From: Methanomicrobiales archaeon | Lineage (GTDB): Archaea; Halobacteriota; Methanomicrobia; Methanomicrobiales; Methanoculleaceae | Reading direction: 5' to 3' | NCBI GenBank assembly: GCA_012510335.1 | Contig: JAAZIF010000023.1 | Location: 1-14,751 of the forward strand | DNA length: 14,751 bases | Shown here: one piece after another, positions 6,229 to 12,706 of the stretch | Numbering within the stretch: the stretch's first letter is position 1 | Layout of the letters: each line of letters starts with the position of its first letter | Notes under the pieces: generated by a model | What the model was told of the DNA's origin: nothing | The model's database searches: none | The model's input: only the letters and a program-made list of their open reading frames with translations | Translations under genes and position numbers: made by a program

Positions 6229-7581
6229 ATGAAGACGCTCATTCTTGCAGGCGGGAGCGGCACCCGCCTCTTCCCGCTATCGAGGGAACACTACCCGAAA
6301 CAGTTTATCCCGCTGGTCGATGACGAGTCACTCTTCCAGAAGACCGTGAAGCGGTCGCTCCTCTTCTCCTCCCCGCAGGAGATCGCTATCGTCACGAACA
6401 CGGAACACCGGTTCCTGGTCAGGGACCAGCTTGCCGCTATCGGGTGCGACTGCCGGGTTCTTGTGGAGCCGGTGGGCAGAAACACCCTGCCTGCGATCTA
6501 CTACGGCATCAGGGAGGCCACCCGGGAGGGTGGGTCTGATACGGTCGCGGTGCTCCCTTCCGACCACCTGATCGGTGCAAACGGGCCGTTCCAGGAGGCC
6601 TTCCTCCGGGCGGAGCGGCTTGCTAAAGATTATCTTGTGGTCTTCGGGGTGCGGCCGACCTCGCCCCATACCGGCTATGGGTATATCCGCCCGGGCGAGT
6701 CCCTGGGTGAGGGGACGCGTGTGGATGCATTCGTGGAGAAACCTGACCCTGAAACCGCCGGCCGCTATGTAGCCGACGGCTACCTCTGGAACTCCGGTAT
6801 GTTCTGCTTCGATGCTGATCTCTTCCTCGCCGAGTGCGAGGCCTGCGCGCCGGAGGTGGCGAGGGCGTTTGAGCACCCCGTCGAGGAGGCGTACAGCAAA
6901 ACCCCTGCCCTCTCCATCGACTACGGGATCATGGAAAAGACCCGGCATGCGGCGGTTGTGCCGCTTGAGGCCGACTGGAACGACGTGGGGAACTTTGACG
7001 CGCTCTACGAGATCCTGCCGAAGAGCGGGAACGCAAACGCCATCAGGGGTGAGCATATCGGGATCGACTCCTCCGAGAACCTGATCTTCGCTGATCGCCT
7101 GGTCGCCACAGTTGGCGTCCACGACCTTGCCATCGTCGAGACGAAGGACGCGATCCTGGTCGCCGCCCGAGAGGATGCCCAGCGGGTGGGGGAGATCGCA
7201 AAGTCGCTTCGCGGAAAGGGAGATTCCCGTGCTCTCTTCCACACAAGAGTCCACCGGCCCTGGGGCTCCTACACAAACCTCGAGGAGGGGCGGTCGTATA
7301 AGATCAAGCGGGTCACAGTCCCCCCGAAACGGCGTTTGTCGCTGCAGATGCATCACCACCGCTCCGAGCACTGGGTGGTCATCACCGGCTGCGCCGAGGT
7401 GACGATCGGGGATGCGACCTACCTCCTCAGGAACGGTGAGTCCACCTTCGTCCCGGCAGGTACGGTTCACCGCCTCGCGAACCCCGGCCTCCTGCCTCTT
7501 GAACTGATCGAGGTGCAGATCGGGGAGTACACCGGCGAGGACGATATCATCAGGTTCGAGGACGACTTCGAGCGTGCATGA
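6229..7581 (+). CDS. manC: Bifunctional mannose-1-phosphate guanylyltransferase / mannose-6-phosphate isomerase
   Basis: A 450-residue, full-length member of the ManC/AlgA/XanB family. The N-terminal nucleotidyltransferase carries the pyrophosphorylase signature GGSGTRLFPLSR (8-19) with PKQF (23-26), LPSDH (109-113), FVEKP (168-172) and WNSGMF (187-192). The C-terminal third is a type II phosphomannose isomerase cupin: RPWGSY (343-348), then QMHHHRSEHW (373-382) and the later His414, the expected metal ligands. The enzyme converts mannose-1-phosphate and GTP to GDP-mannose, and the cupin part interconverts fructose-6-phosphate and mannose-6-phosphate. It supplies GDP-mannose for surface polysaccharide, glycolipid or N-glycan synthesis in the cytoplasm. 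GGAG eight bases upstream supports the start. It appears to be a single transcription unit with tRNA-Gln following. Whether both activities are intact cannot be proven from sequence, though no key residue is obviously lost. Confidence 0.93.
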   Translation: MKTLILAGGSGTRLFPLSREHYPKQFIPLVDDESLFQKTVKRSLLFSSPQEIAIVTNTEHRFLVRDQLAAIGCDCRVLVEPVGRNTLPAIYYGIREATREGGSDTVAVLPSDHLIGANGPFQEAFLRAERLAKDYLVVFGVRPTSPHTGYGYIRPGESLGEGTRVDAFVEKPDPETAGRYVADGYLWNSGMFCFDADLFLAECEACAPEVARAFEHPVEEAYSKTPALSIDYGIMEKTRHAAVVPLEADWNDVGNFDALYEILPKSGNANAIRGEHIGIDSSENLIFADRLVATVGVHDLAIVETKDAILVAAREDAQRVGEIAKSLRGKGDSRALFHTRVHRPWGSYTNLEEGRSYKIKRVTVPPKRRLSLQMHHHRSEHWVVITGCAEVTIGDATYLLRNGESTFVPAGTVHRLANPGLLPLELIEVQIGEYTGEDDIIRFEDDFERA

Positions 7582-7598
7582 GCGGCACCTGCAAAACC

Positions 7599-7627
7599 GA
7601 TATAATCCGGGAAATTGTAATAATAAG
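7599..7627 (+). promoter_or_regulatory. Candidate tRNA promoter (two TATA-like runs)
   Basis: GATATAATC (7599-7607) and TAATAATAAG (7618-7627) lie about 42-70 bp before the mature tRNA 5' end. Either could act as the archaeal TATA element with a short 5' leader removed by RNase P. I cannot decide between them. Confidence 0.35.
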
Positions 7628-7668
7628 TGACACCTGCGGCACCATGCGGCCCGGGTTCACCTCCTTTT

Positions 7669-7741
7669 ACCCCCGTAGTGTAGAGGTCAATCATGCAGGA
7701 CTTTGGATCCGGCGACGGCGGTTCGAATCCGCCCGGGGGTA
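7669..7741 (+). tRNA. tRNA-Gln (anticodon TTG)
   Basis: Acceptor arms ACCCCCG (7669-7675) and CGGGGGT (7734-7740) pair at all seven positions, with discriminator A7741. The T-arm is GGCGG-TTCGAAT-CCGCC (7717-7733), perfectly paired. The anticodon loop CTTTGGA gives UUG, which reads CAA and CAG (Gln). The 3' CCA is not encoded. The D-arm is the short kind seen in Gln tRNAs. The anticodon stem CAGGA/TCCGG pairs at four of five positions, with an A-G opposition at the second pair. In archaea this tRNA is usually first charged with Glu and then amidated. A TTTT at 7747-7750 could end transcription. Confidence 0.9.
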
Positions 7742-7752
7742 CTGGGTTTTAT

Positions 7753-7857
7753 GTGCCGGCACCCGGGGTGGAAGTCCCGACCAGCGTGCCGGAGGTACCG
7801 GCACCTGCTGCCGGTGAGCAAAAGGCCTGCCCGGGGTGACGAAGGAGGCTCTTTTGC
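7753..7857 (+). other. Two strong hairpins downstream of tRNA-Gln; possible structured RNA
   Basis: Hairpin 1: CAG (7782-7784), bulged C, GTGCCGG (7786-7792), loop AGGTA, CCGGCAC (7798-7804), CTG; ten base pairs. A self-complementary GTGCCGGCAC at 7753-7762 offers an alternative partner for its arms. Hairpin 2: GCAAAAG-GCCT (7818-7828) with AGGC-T-CTTTTGC (7846-7857); eleven pairs with one bulge and a 17-base loop. The rest of the spacer to 7962 shows no coding signal. Function unknown; I do not recognise a known RNA family. Confidence 0.35.
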
Positions 7858-7962
7858 TGCGATCGATAGTTCTCCTGGAGCGGGGTGATTGCGCGGGCAG
7901 CCTGAAGGGGATCAGATCCAGTCGTCGTGGTCTTTGCTATGGATTCGTTCCAGCGATCCCGA

Positions 7963-8262
7963 TCACCCCGACTCTCCCCTCTCCCCCATCCTCTCTGCTT
8001 TCATCGCCTTCGCCCGATCGATGAGGTATTCAAGCGTCGCAAGTTCGTCAGCGATCCCCCAGGCCTCTCTCTGGCGTGCCTCGTCCTGCAGGCGACGGCA
8101 CTCCTCCTCGATGCAGATGAGATCATCCATCGTGTATCTGTGATACCGGGCAAGGATACTCGCGTACTCAGTTGAAAATGCATTAATCTCCTCGATGATC
8201 TCTCTCTGACGCTTTACTGAGGCAATGGGGCCTCTCTCTGCCCCGGATGCGGTATCTTCCAT
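7963..8262 (-). CDS. Small hypothetical coiled-coil protein
   Basis: A 99-residue, highly charged and probably all-helical protein. The ATG at 8262 is preceded by AAGGTG six bases upstream (8269-8274), a good archaeal ribosome-binding site. Long heptad-like runs (EIIEEINAF..., CIEEECRRLQDEARQREAW, then an Ala/Leu-rich helix) suggest one or two coiled coils. There is no signal peptide or membrane segment, and two cysteines flank no obvious metal motif. It is transcribed opposite its upstream neighbours and toward the tRNA spacer. I do not recognise the family and infer no function; coding is supported by the ribosome-binding site and the regular amphipathic pattern. Confidence 0.6.
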   Translation of the reverse strand: MEDTASGAERGPIASVKRQREIIEEINAFSTEYASILARYHRYTMDDLICIEEECRRLQDEARQREAWGIADELATLEYLIDRAKAMKAERMGERGESG

Positions 8263-8454
8263 CGTTTACACCTTGGCTGCCGGAAAGGTTATCTTTTCCG
8301 CAAATGATCTGCCGCGGCTGTATGTTGCCGGCATTCTCCAGGCAGGTGCTGGTGAACGCGCGGGTGCAGGTTGGGAGGCCGGTGATCCGGCTCCGTCAAG
8401 TTGCCCGCGCTCCGGGCCGGACCCTCACAGGCGTCCAGCGAGGGGGATGATCGC

Positions 8455-8640
8455 ATGTATTACCTTATCCTGGATACGCCGGTTTGTCGGCCTGATCCCG
8501 CTCCTGAAGATCAGGCTCTCGATACTTGCCGGTTTTTGGATGGAGGTTTTCCTGACCGAGATCTTCGTGTCGGGGCTTCGCTCCTGGCGCTGAGAGGTTA
8601 TGCTGTATATGAATACCCGGATGAGGCGCTCCAGCGGTGA
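8455..8640 (+). CDS. Possible small hypothetical protein (61 aa)
   Basis: This short frame starts with ATG at 8455, preceded by AGGGGG (8441-8446) eight bases upstream, and ends at TGA 8638-8640. The product begins MYYLILDTPVCRPDPAPED and contains LLALRGYAVYEYPDEAL, a plausible small globular sequence with no known motif. An overlapping frame (8449-8595) would encode a hydrophobic 48-residue peptide but has a poor start. The stretch 8263-8454 before it shows nothing I can identify. It converges on priL. Confidence is low because such frames occur by chance in GC-rich DNA. Confidence 0.3.
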   Translation: MYYLILDTPVCRPDPAPEDQALDTCRFLDGGFPDRDLRVGASLLALRGYAVYEYPDEALQR

Positions 8641-8673
8641 GCCATTTCGTCTCAGCCTCCCTCACAGAACCGC

Positions 8674-9672
8674 TCAGCCCTGCTTCTTCTTTGCGGTTTT
8701 CCGGAGGCGGTAGTAGCCCAGAGGATGGTTGATCCGCTCGCAGTCCTTATCGCGGTTGACGCAGAGTCCGAAGGTTCGCATGGTGGGGCACGACGGCGGG
8801 GTATACTCGGTCCCGCTCCCGCCAGAGATATGCTCCACCTGATACATTGTCTTCTCCAGGTCGAAGTCGGGCGCCTGCGCGAAGATCTCTGCGATCTCCG
8901 TGATATTCATCCCGATGGTATGGAGGAACGATGTTACAGCGAACCTGCCCATATGCGTCAGGTCTGCCCCCGTGGTGATCGCATGGATGAGTGCGTTGAT
9001 GCAGGGTGGGAACGCCTCCTCCTGGATCTCACCGAACTGCTCAAGAACCTGCTGCTGGTATGTAGCGGAGATCTCCCGGGTAAACGGCTCAAGCCGCTCG
9101 CAGATTCCTGCCGGGACACGGAGCGGCATCTGATCGAGAAGTATAACCCGGATCCGCTCCCGAATCAGCTCATCGATCTCGCCCGGTTCAAGATGCACCG
9201 TTCCCCGCTGCAGAACCCTGTTGACGAGGCGCCAGCGCGGATCGCGCATACGCGAGACCAGTTCAACGTAATCGGTGACCGGCATGGCAACGATCCCTGT
9301 ACTGATGCCGATGCTCCATGCGACAAATTGCCGTATCTCCGGATCCTCGGTCTCCAGGAAGAAGGATGCTCGCTCCGCCTCATAGCGCGCAAGCCTGTCG
9401 ATGAAGGAACGGTTGCCGCTGCAGGAGACCAGCACCCGGGCAAGCGCATAACTTGCTATCTCAAACTCCGGCTTGAGGCCCGGCGTATTCTCATCCAGAA
9501 AGTCCCTCTTTGGTGCAAGCGCGGCGATGACCCGGTCCCTTGCCCGTTCGAGTGCCGCAGACCCCGGGCCGCTTGAGAGGAACTCATCGAGAGATTCGAC
9601 GTGCCGGCGGGCCAGCTGCTGGGATTCTTTTAAAAATGGGTATTTAATGAGTTCTTTCCGGTCAATTTCCAT
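8674..9672 (-). CDS. priL: DNA primase large subunit PriL
   Basis: A 332-residue archaeal/eukaryal-type primase large subunit. The C-terminal iron-sulfur domain is clear: cysteines at 224 (FPPCINAL), 295 (PPSCPTM), 304 (FGLCVNR) and 311 (DKDCERI), followed by INHPLGYYRLR (314-324). These four cysteines are the known [4Fe-4S] ligands of PriL/Prim2. The helical N-terminal domain (about 1-200) contacts the catalytic PriS subunit. The dimer makes the primers used to start DNA replication and each Okazaki fragment. Length is normal. Its ATG shares one base with the TAA of pcn (TAATG), so it is very probably translated from the pcn mRNA by termination-reinitiation and needs no separate ribosome-binding site. 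The small primase subunit is not in this window. The basic Lys-rich C-terminus is ordinary. Confidence 0.95.
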   Translation of the reverse strand: MEIDRKELIKYPFLKESQQLARRHVESLDEFLSSGPGSAALERARDRVIAALAPKRDFLDENTPGLKPEFEIASYALARVLVSCSGNRSFIDRLARYEAERASFFLETEDPEIRQFVAWSIGISTGIVAMPVTDYVELVSRMRDPRWRLVNRVLQRGTVHLEPGEIDELIRERIRVILLDQMPLRVPAGICERLEPFTREISATYQQQVLEQFGEIQEEAFPPCINALIHAITTGADLTHMGRFAVTSFLHTIGMNITEIAEIFAQAPDFDLEKTMYQVEHISGGSGTEYTPPSCPTMRTFGLCVNRDKDCERINHPLGYYRLRKTAKKKQG

Positions 9673-10415
9673 TAATCGGCCTCAATCCGAGGAGCAAGAA
9701 GGTACTCGACGTGGCCATTGCCGTCTGCAATATCAAAGGCAAACCTGACCGGGTGATCGATACCGAGGTAGATCTCCACCTCATCCGCGCGTGCCATGAC
9801 CCGGCCCATATCCTTCAGGTAATCGAGCGAGAAGAGGGAGCGAGCCTGCACCGGGTTGAGTGCGATGAGCTCATCTTCACCGAGCGCGAGCTTGATGTGA
9901 TCGGTGTCGCCCTCCGCCTCCATGTAGAAGGTCATGGCGTTGGGATCGATCCCGAGAGCGATCTTGTCTGATATGACGGCGGCCGCTTTGATGGCGTTGT
10001 TTAACGCATCCCCCCGGAGGATTGCCTTGCCGAGGAGTTCGATTGCCGGGGGGTTTGGATCTTTCCTGATGGTGTTGACATCAAGGAGTGTGATCGAGTA
10101 GCGGTAGCCCCCGAAGTTCAGCTCCAGTTTCCGATCTTCATCGAGCAGGTTAAGCGCCAGCGCTTCGCCTTTTCCCATCATCCCGAGGACGTTCTTCATC
10201 TTTGCGATATCCAGGCCCACTTCCCCGGCGGTAGCCGAGAAAGAGTTGAACGCCGTGCTCTGGAGGTCCAGGGAGACCATGGCCACGTTCGCGGTATCGA
10301 CGGCACGCGTCCGGATGTGATCTTCAGCCGTGTGCAGGCGGCATTCTGTCACCAGTGCGGCGATCGCGTCGATGGATTCTCGAAATATATCTGCATCAAT
10401 CGTTGCCTTTAACAT
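9672..10415 (-). CDS. pcn: DNA polymerase sliding clamp (PCNA)
   Basis: A 247-residue archaeal PCNA, full length. It shows the family pattern throughout: an N-terminal domain beginning MLKATIDADIFRESIDAI, the DNA-facing segment with RAVDTANVAMVSLDL (37-51), an interdomain connecting region around 118-130, and a C-terminal half ending HVEYLLAPRIEAD, where the Leu-Ala-Pro-Arg motif supports PIP-box partner binding. The clamp forms a ring round DNA and tethers DNA polymerases, ligase, FEN1 and others. The start at 10415 is preceded by AAGGGG (10420-10425) and by a TATA box about 30 bp upstream. The gene is the first of a two-gene pcn-priL operon, which couples clamp and primase supply. Nothing unusual is seen in the sequence. 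Confidence 0.96.
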   Translation of the reverse strand: MLKATIDADIFRESIDAIAALVTECRLHTAEDHIRTRAVDTANVAMVSLDLQSTAFNSFSATAGEVGLDIAKMKNVLGMMGKGEALALNLLDEDRKLELNFGGYRYSITLLDVNTIRKDPNPPAIELLGKAILRGDALNNAIKAAAVISDKIALGIDPNAMTFYMEAEGDTDHIKLALGEDELIALNPVQARSLFSLDYLKDMGRVMARADEVEIYLGIDHPVRFAFDIADGNGHVEYLLAPRIEAD

Positions 10416-10444
10416 TCTGACCCCTTATTAAACTCTCGTCTGAA

Positions 10445-10454
10445 GTATATATTC
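10445..10454 (-). promoter_or_regulatory. TATA box for the pcn-priL operon
   Basis: GAATATATAC on the minus strand lies about 30-40 bp before the pcn ATG. That predicts a transcription start near 10423-10428, so the leader would be very short and would just include the AAGGGG ribosome-binding site. Predicted from spacing only. Confidence 0.55.
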
Positions 10455-10580
10455 TCACTTTCTCTTATAGTGCTTTACGATTGCGTCCAGGGCAGTTCCT
10501 GATTGTGCGATCCTGCAGAATCATATACCTTCATGATTGGCTGCGTCAAACATTATGGTAAGTGGTCTTCTGACCATGCA

Positions 10581-10590
10581 GATATAAGAG
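10581..10590 (+). promoter_or_regulatory. TATA box for rlmE-moaA
   Basis: GATATAAGAG lies 34-43 bp before the rlmE ATG at 10624, divergent from the pcn promoter across a 208-bp intergenic region. A second AT-rich run, TCTATAAAT (10595-10603), is probably too close to the start codon to give a leader containing AAGGGG (10608-10613). Confidence 0.45.
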
Positions 10591-10623
10591 TATCGTCTAT
10601 AAATCTGAAGGGGAATCGTTGCG

Positions 10624-11235
10624 ATGGGATCTCAGTGGACAAAAGACAGCGCCTACAGGAAGGCGATGAAGGCAGGTTACCGGACTCGGGCCGCCTACAA
10701 GCTGCTTGAGATCCAGAAGAAGAGCGGGATCATCCGGCCCGACGATAACGTAGTCGATATCGGGGCGGCGCCGGGGAGCTGGCTGCAGGTTATACGCGAC
10801 CTGACCGGAGGAAGGGTCATCGGTGTGGATCTCAACCCGATTGTGCCCATAGAGGGTGTCACCACTATCACCGGCGATTTCACCGATCCCCTGGTCCAGG
10901 AGCGTATCCGCGAAGAGATAGGCGGCATCGCCAATGTTCTGGTCTCTGATGCCGCCCCGAAACTCTCCGGGCAGAAGAGCTACGACCAGGCCCGTGCGGT
11001 CGGCCTTGGTGAGGATGCGCTCGCGTTTGCATGCACGATTCTAAAACCCGGCGGCAATCTGGTTATAAAGTCGTTCCAGGGGGAGCTCTTTGTGGATCTG
11101 CTCGCCGAAGTGAGAGAGCATTTCTATTCCGTCCGCGGATACCGGACGAAGACGTCACGGAAAGGAAGTGCTGAGGTATACATAGTCGCAAAAAATTTCA
11201 AGGGAAGATGCAATGATACTGAAGGATCCCTATGA
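10624..11235 (+). CDS. rlmE: 23S rRNA (uridine-2'-O)-methyltransferase RlmE (FtsJ/RrmJ family)
   Basis: A 203-residue Rossmann-fold methyltransferase. The SAM-binding motif is VVDIGAAPGSW (43-53). The K-D-K-E catalytic tetrad of the FtsJ family is complete: Lys26 in RAAYKLLEI, Asp109 in SDAAPKLSG, Lys149 in LVIKSFQG and Glu184 in GSAEVYIVAK. By homology it methylates the 2'-O of the universally conserved uridine in the 23S rRNA A-loop (E. coli U2552), a late step in large-subunit assembly. Some archaeal homologues carry a C-terminal TRAM domain; this one is the short form without it. The start is supported by AAGGGG ten bases upstream. Its last 23 bp overlap the start of moaA, implying cotranscription and coupled translation of functionally unrelated proteins. 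Confidence 0.93.
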   Translation: MGSQWTKDSAYRKAMKAGYRTRAAYKLLEIQKKSGIIRPDDNVVDIGAAPGSWLQVIRDLTGGRVIGVDLNPIVPIEGVTTITGDFTDPLVQERIREEIGGIANVLVSDAAPKLSGQKSYDQARAVGLGEDALAFACTILKPGGNLVIKSFQGELFVDLLAEVREHFYSVRGYRTKTSRKGSAEVYIVAKNFKGRCNDTEGSL

Positions 11236-12091
11236 CCGGATTGTGACCAACCTCCGGATCAGTCTGACCTCCCGGTGCAACCTGCGGTGCATATACTGCC
11301 ATGCTGAGGGCGAAGTGAATCCGAGGGAACAGATGAGCGCCGAGGATATAGCCGAACTGATGCGTGTGGGTGTGCAGTTCGGCATAAAGAGCATAAAGTT
11401 CACCGGGGGGGAGCCCATGCTCCGCCGTGACCTTCTCGATATCGTTCGATCCGTGCCCCCGGGCATCGAGTCATCCATGACGACGAATGGAACGCTGCTT
11501 GCCGTGAAGGCCGCAGCACTCAAGGAGGCCGGGCTTGCCCGGGTCAACGTCAGCCTCGATACACTCCGTCCCGAGCGGTATAAAGCCATCACCGGGAAGG
11601 ACTGCCTTGCAGATGTACTCGCCGGGATCGACGCGGCGGTAGAGGCCGGGCTGACCCCGGTCAAGCTCAACATGGTGCTTCTTGAGGGCATCAACGAGGA
11701 TGAACTGGATGACTTCATGGCGTTTGTCAGGGGCAAAGATGATCTCATCCTGCAGGTCATCGAACTGATGGAGTTCAACGAGTGCAAGTTCCATGCGGAT
11801 GTGGATAGCGTTGAGCAGGAGCTGAACGAGCGGGCGACCCGGATCGTCACCCGCCGGATGCACCACCGGAAGAAGTACTGCCTCGACGGTGCCGAGGTCG
11901 AGGTGGTCCGCCCCCTCCACAACACGGAGTTCTGTGCGTTCTGCAACCGCCTGCGCGTGACGTCTGACGGCAAACTCAAGCCCTGCCTCCTCAGGAGCGA
12001 TAATCTGGTTGATACCAGAGGCAAGCACGGCAGAGAACTGGAAGATGCCTTCCGGGAAGCTGTCAGCAGGCGCAGGCCGTTCTTTGCCTGA
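11213..12091 (+). CDS. moaA: GTP 3',8-cyclase MoaA (molybdenum/tungsten cofactor biosynthesis)
   Basis: A 292-residue radical SAM enzyme. The first [4Fe-4S] cluster is held by CNLRCIYC (22, 26, 29), with GGEP at 65-68 contacting SAM. The second, substrate-binding cluster has CAFC (241, 244) and Cys258 in KLKPCLLR. It converts GTP to 3',8-cyclo-7,8-dihydro-GTP, the first step of molybdopterin/tungstopterin synthesis. In methanogens the cofactor serves formylmethanofuran and formate dehydrogenases. The protein is shorter than bacterial MoaA (about 330) and ends RRRPFFA; it lacks the C-terminal Gly-Gly important for catalysis in bacterial enzymes, as other archaeal MoaA proteins appear to. The ATG lies within the rlmE 3' end, with GGGAAG shortly upstream. 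No other cofactor gene is adjacent in the window. Confidence 0.94.
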   Translation: MILKDPYDRIVTNLRISLTSRCNLRCIYCHAEGEVNPREQMSAEDIAELMRVGVQFGIKSIKFTGGEPMLRRDLLDIVRSVPPGIESSMTTNGTLLAVKAAALKEAGLARVNVSLDTLRPERYKAITGKDCLADVLAGIDAAVEAGLTPVKLNMVLLEGINEDELDDFMAFVRGKDDLILQVIELMEFNECKFHADVDSVEQELNERATRIVTRRMHHRKKYCLDGAEVEVVRPLHNTEFCAFCNRLRVTSDGKLKPCLLRSDNLVDTRGKHGRELEDAFREAVSRRRPFFA

Positions 12092-12183
12092 ACGAGGCCA
12101 GTGAATCCCATGGGGCTACTTTCTCGCTTCCCCGTCTTGCACAGAGGGAATACTATTTGTAACCCTCTCTCCAATAGGATCGT

Positions 12184-12693
12184 ATGCTGGAAGTGAATGA
12201 ATACGCGCGCGTCATGCAGAAATTTTACAGCAAATCGCTGATCCTGGAGAGTCCCAGTGATTTTCACCCGGTCCTACACTTCTATTTCATCGATGCTCTC
12301 GCCCACATCGATTTCACACTCGGGCTTCAGGCTTATAACTTCATGTCGCCCCGAAATATTATGAACATGGAGTATATGCGATGGCGCGTGGATGAAGAGA
12401 AGATCGGGGATCGGGTACACTTCCCTGACTTCATCAACTGGCTCAAGGAGGAGAAACCGGAAGTCTTCGATAAACTTCCGATGCTCTGGACCGGGGTCTA
12501 TGATCGCGACGATCCCGCTCAGTACCAGAGTTTCCGAATTGTGCTCAATCCTGATGACAGAAAGCCCATCCCGTCCGAGTATCTATCGATGTTCATCGAC
12601 GAGTTCTTTGACCGGGAGTTCCTCAAGCAGCTCTATAGCACCTCGACGCTTGCCCGCCTCTTCGATAAATACGTCCAGGGCAGGACTGCGTAA
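12184..12693 (+). CDS. Hypothetical protein, function unknown
   Basis: A 169-residue acidic protein rich in aromatic residues (many Phe, Tyr, Trp), beginning MLEVNEYARVMQKFYSKSLI. I see no signal peptide, transmembrane segment, metal-binding cluster or nucleotide motif. Predicted mostly helical, with a central LKEEKPEVFDKLPMLWTGVY and a C-terminal helix pair. AGGAT three bases before the ATG and an AT-rich patch near 12150-12160 suggest it has its own signals, 92 bp after moaA. The next gene starts 13 bp after its stop, so the two are probably cotranscribed. Coding is supported by the neighbours' spacing and by disrupted alternative frames. I do not recognise the family and assign no role. 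Confidence 0.75.
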   Translation: MLEVNEYARVMQKFYSKSLILESPSDFHPVLHFYFIDALAHIDFTLGLQAYNFMSPRNIMNMEYMRWRVDEEKIGDRVHFPDFINWLKEEKPEVFDKLPMLWTGVYDRDDPAQYQSFRIVLNPDDRKPIPSEYLSMFIDEFFDREFLKQLYSTSTLARLFDKYVQGRTA

Positions 12694-12706
12694 CAGCGGG
12701 AATGGT

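Noticed and set aside
6328..7470. 380-codon minus-strand open frame opposite manC
   Set aside because: The plus strand encodes all the ManC motifs; the antisense product has no recognisable motif and is a shadow of codon bias.
7669..7741. Integration of an element at the tRNA-Gln 3' end
   Set aside because: I looked for a second copy of the tRNA 3' end in the window and found none, and no integrase gene is present.
8449..8595. Hydrophobic 48-residue frame starting MIACITLSWIRRFVGL
   Set aside because: The purine-rich AGGGGG is too close to its ATG, and the overlapping frame from 8455 has better spacing; it is not supported well enough to list as a gene.
8725..9576. 283-codon plus-strand open frame opposite priL
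   Set aside because: The minus strand encodes PriL with its four iron-sulfur cysteines; the antisense frame shows no domain.
11230..12267. 345-codon minus-strand open frame opposite moaA
   Set aside because: It is Ser-rich, low-complexity sequence with no motifs, and mirrors the radical SAM gene.
12392..12706. N-terminal extension of the M20 peptidase to an upstream ATG
   Set aside because: The extra 105 residues overlap the preceding gene in another frame and are Ser/Arg-rich noise; M20 homology begins at the ATG at 12707.
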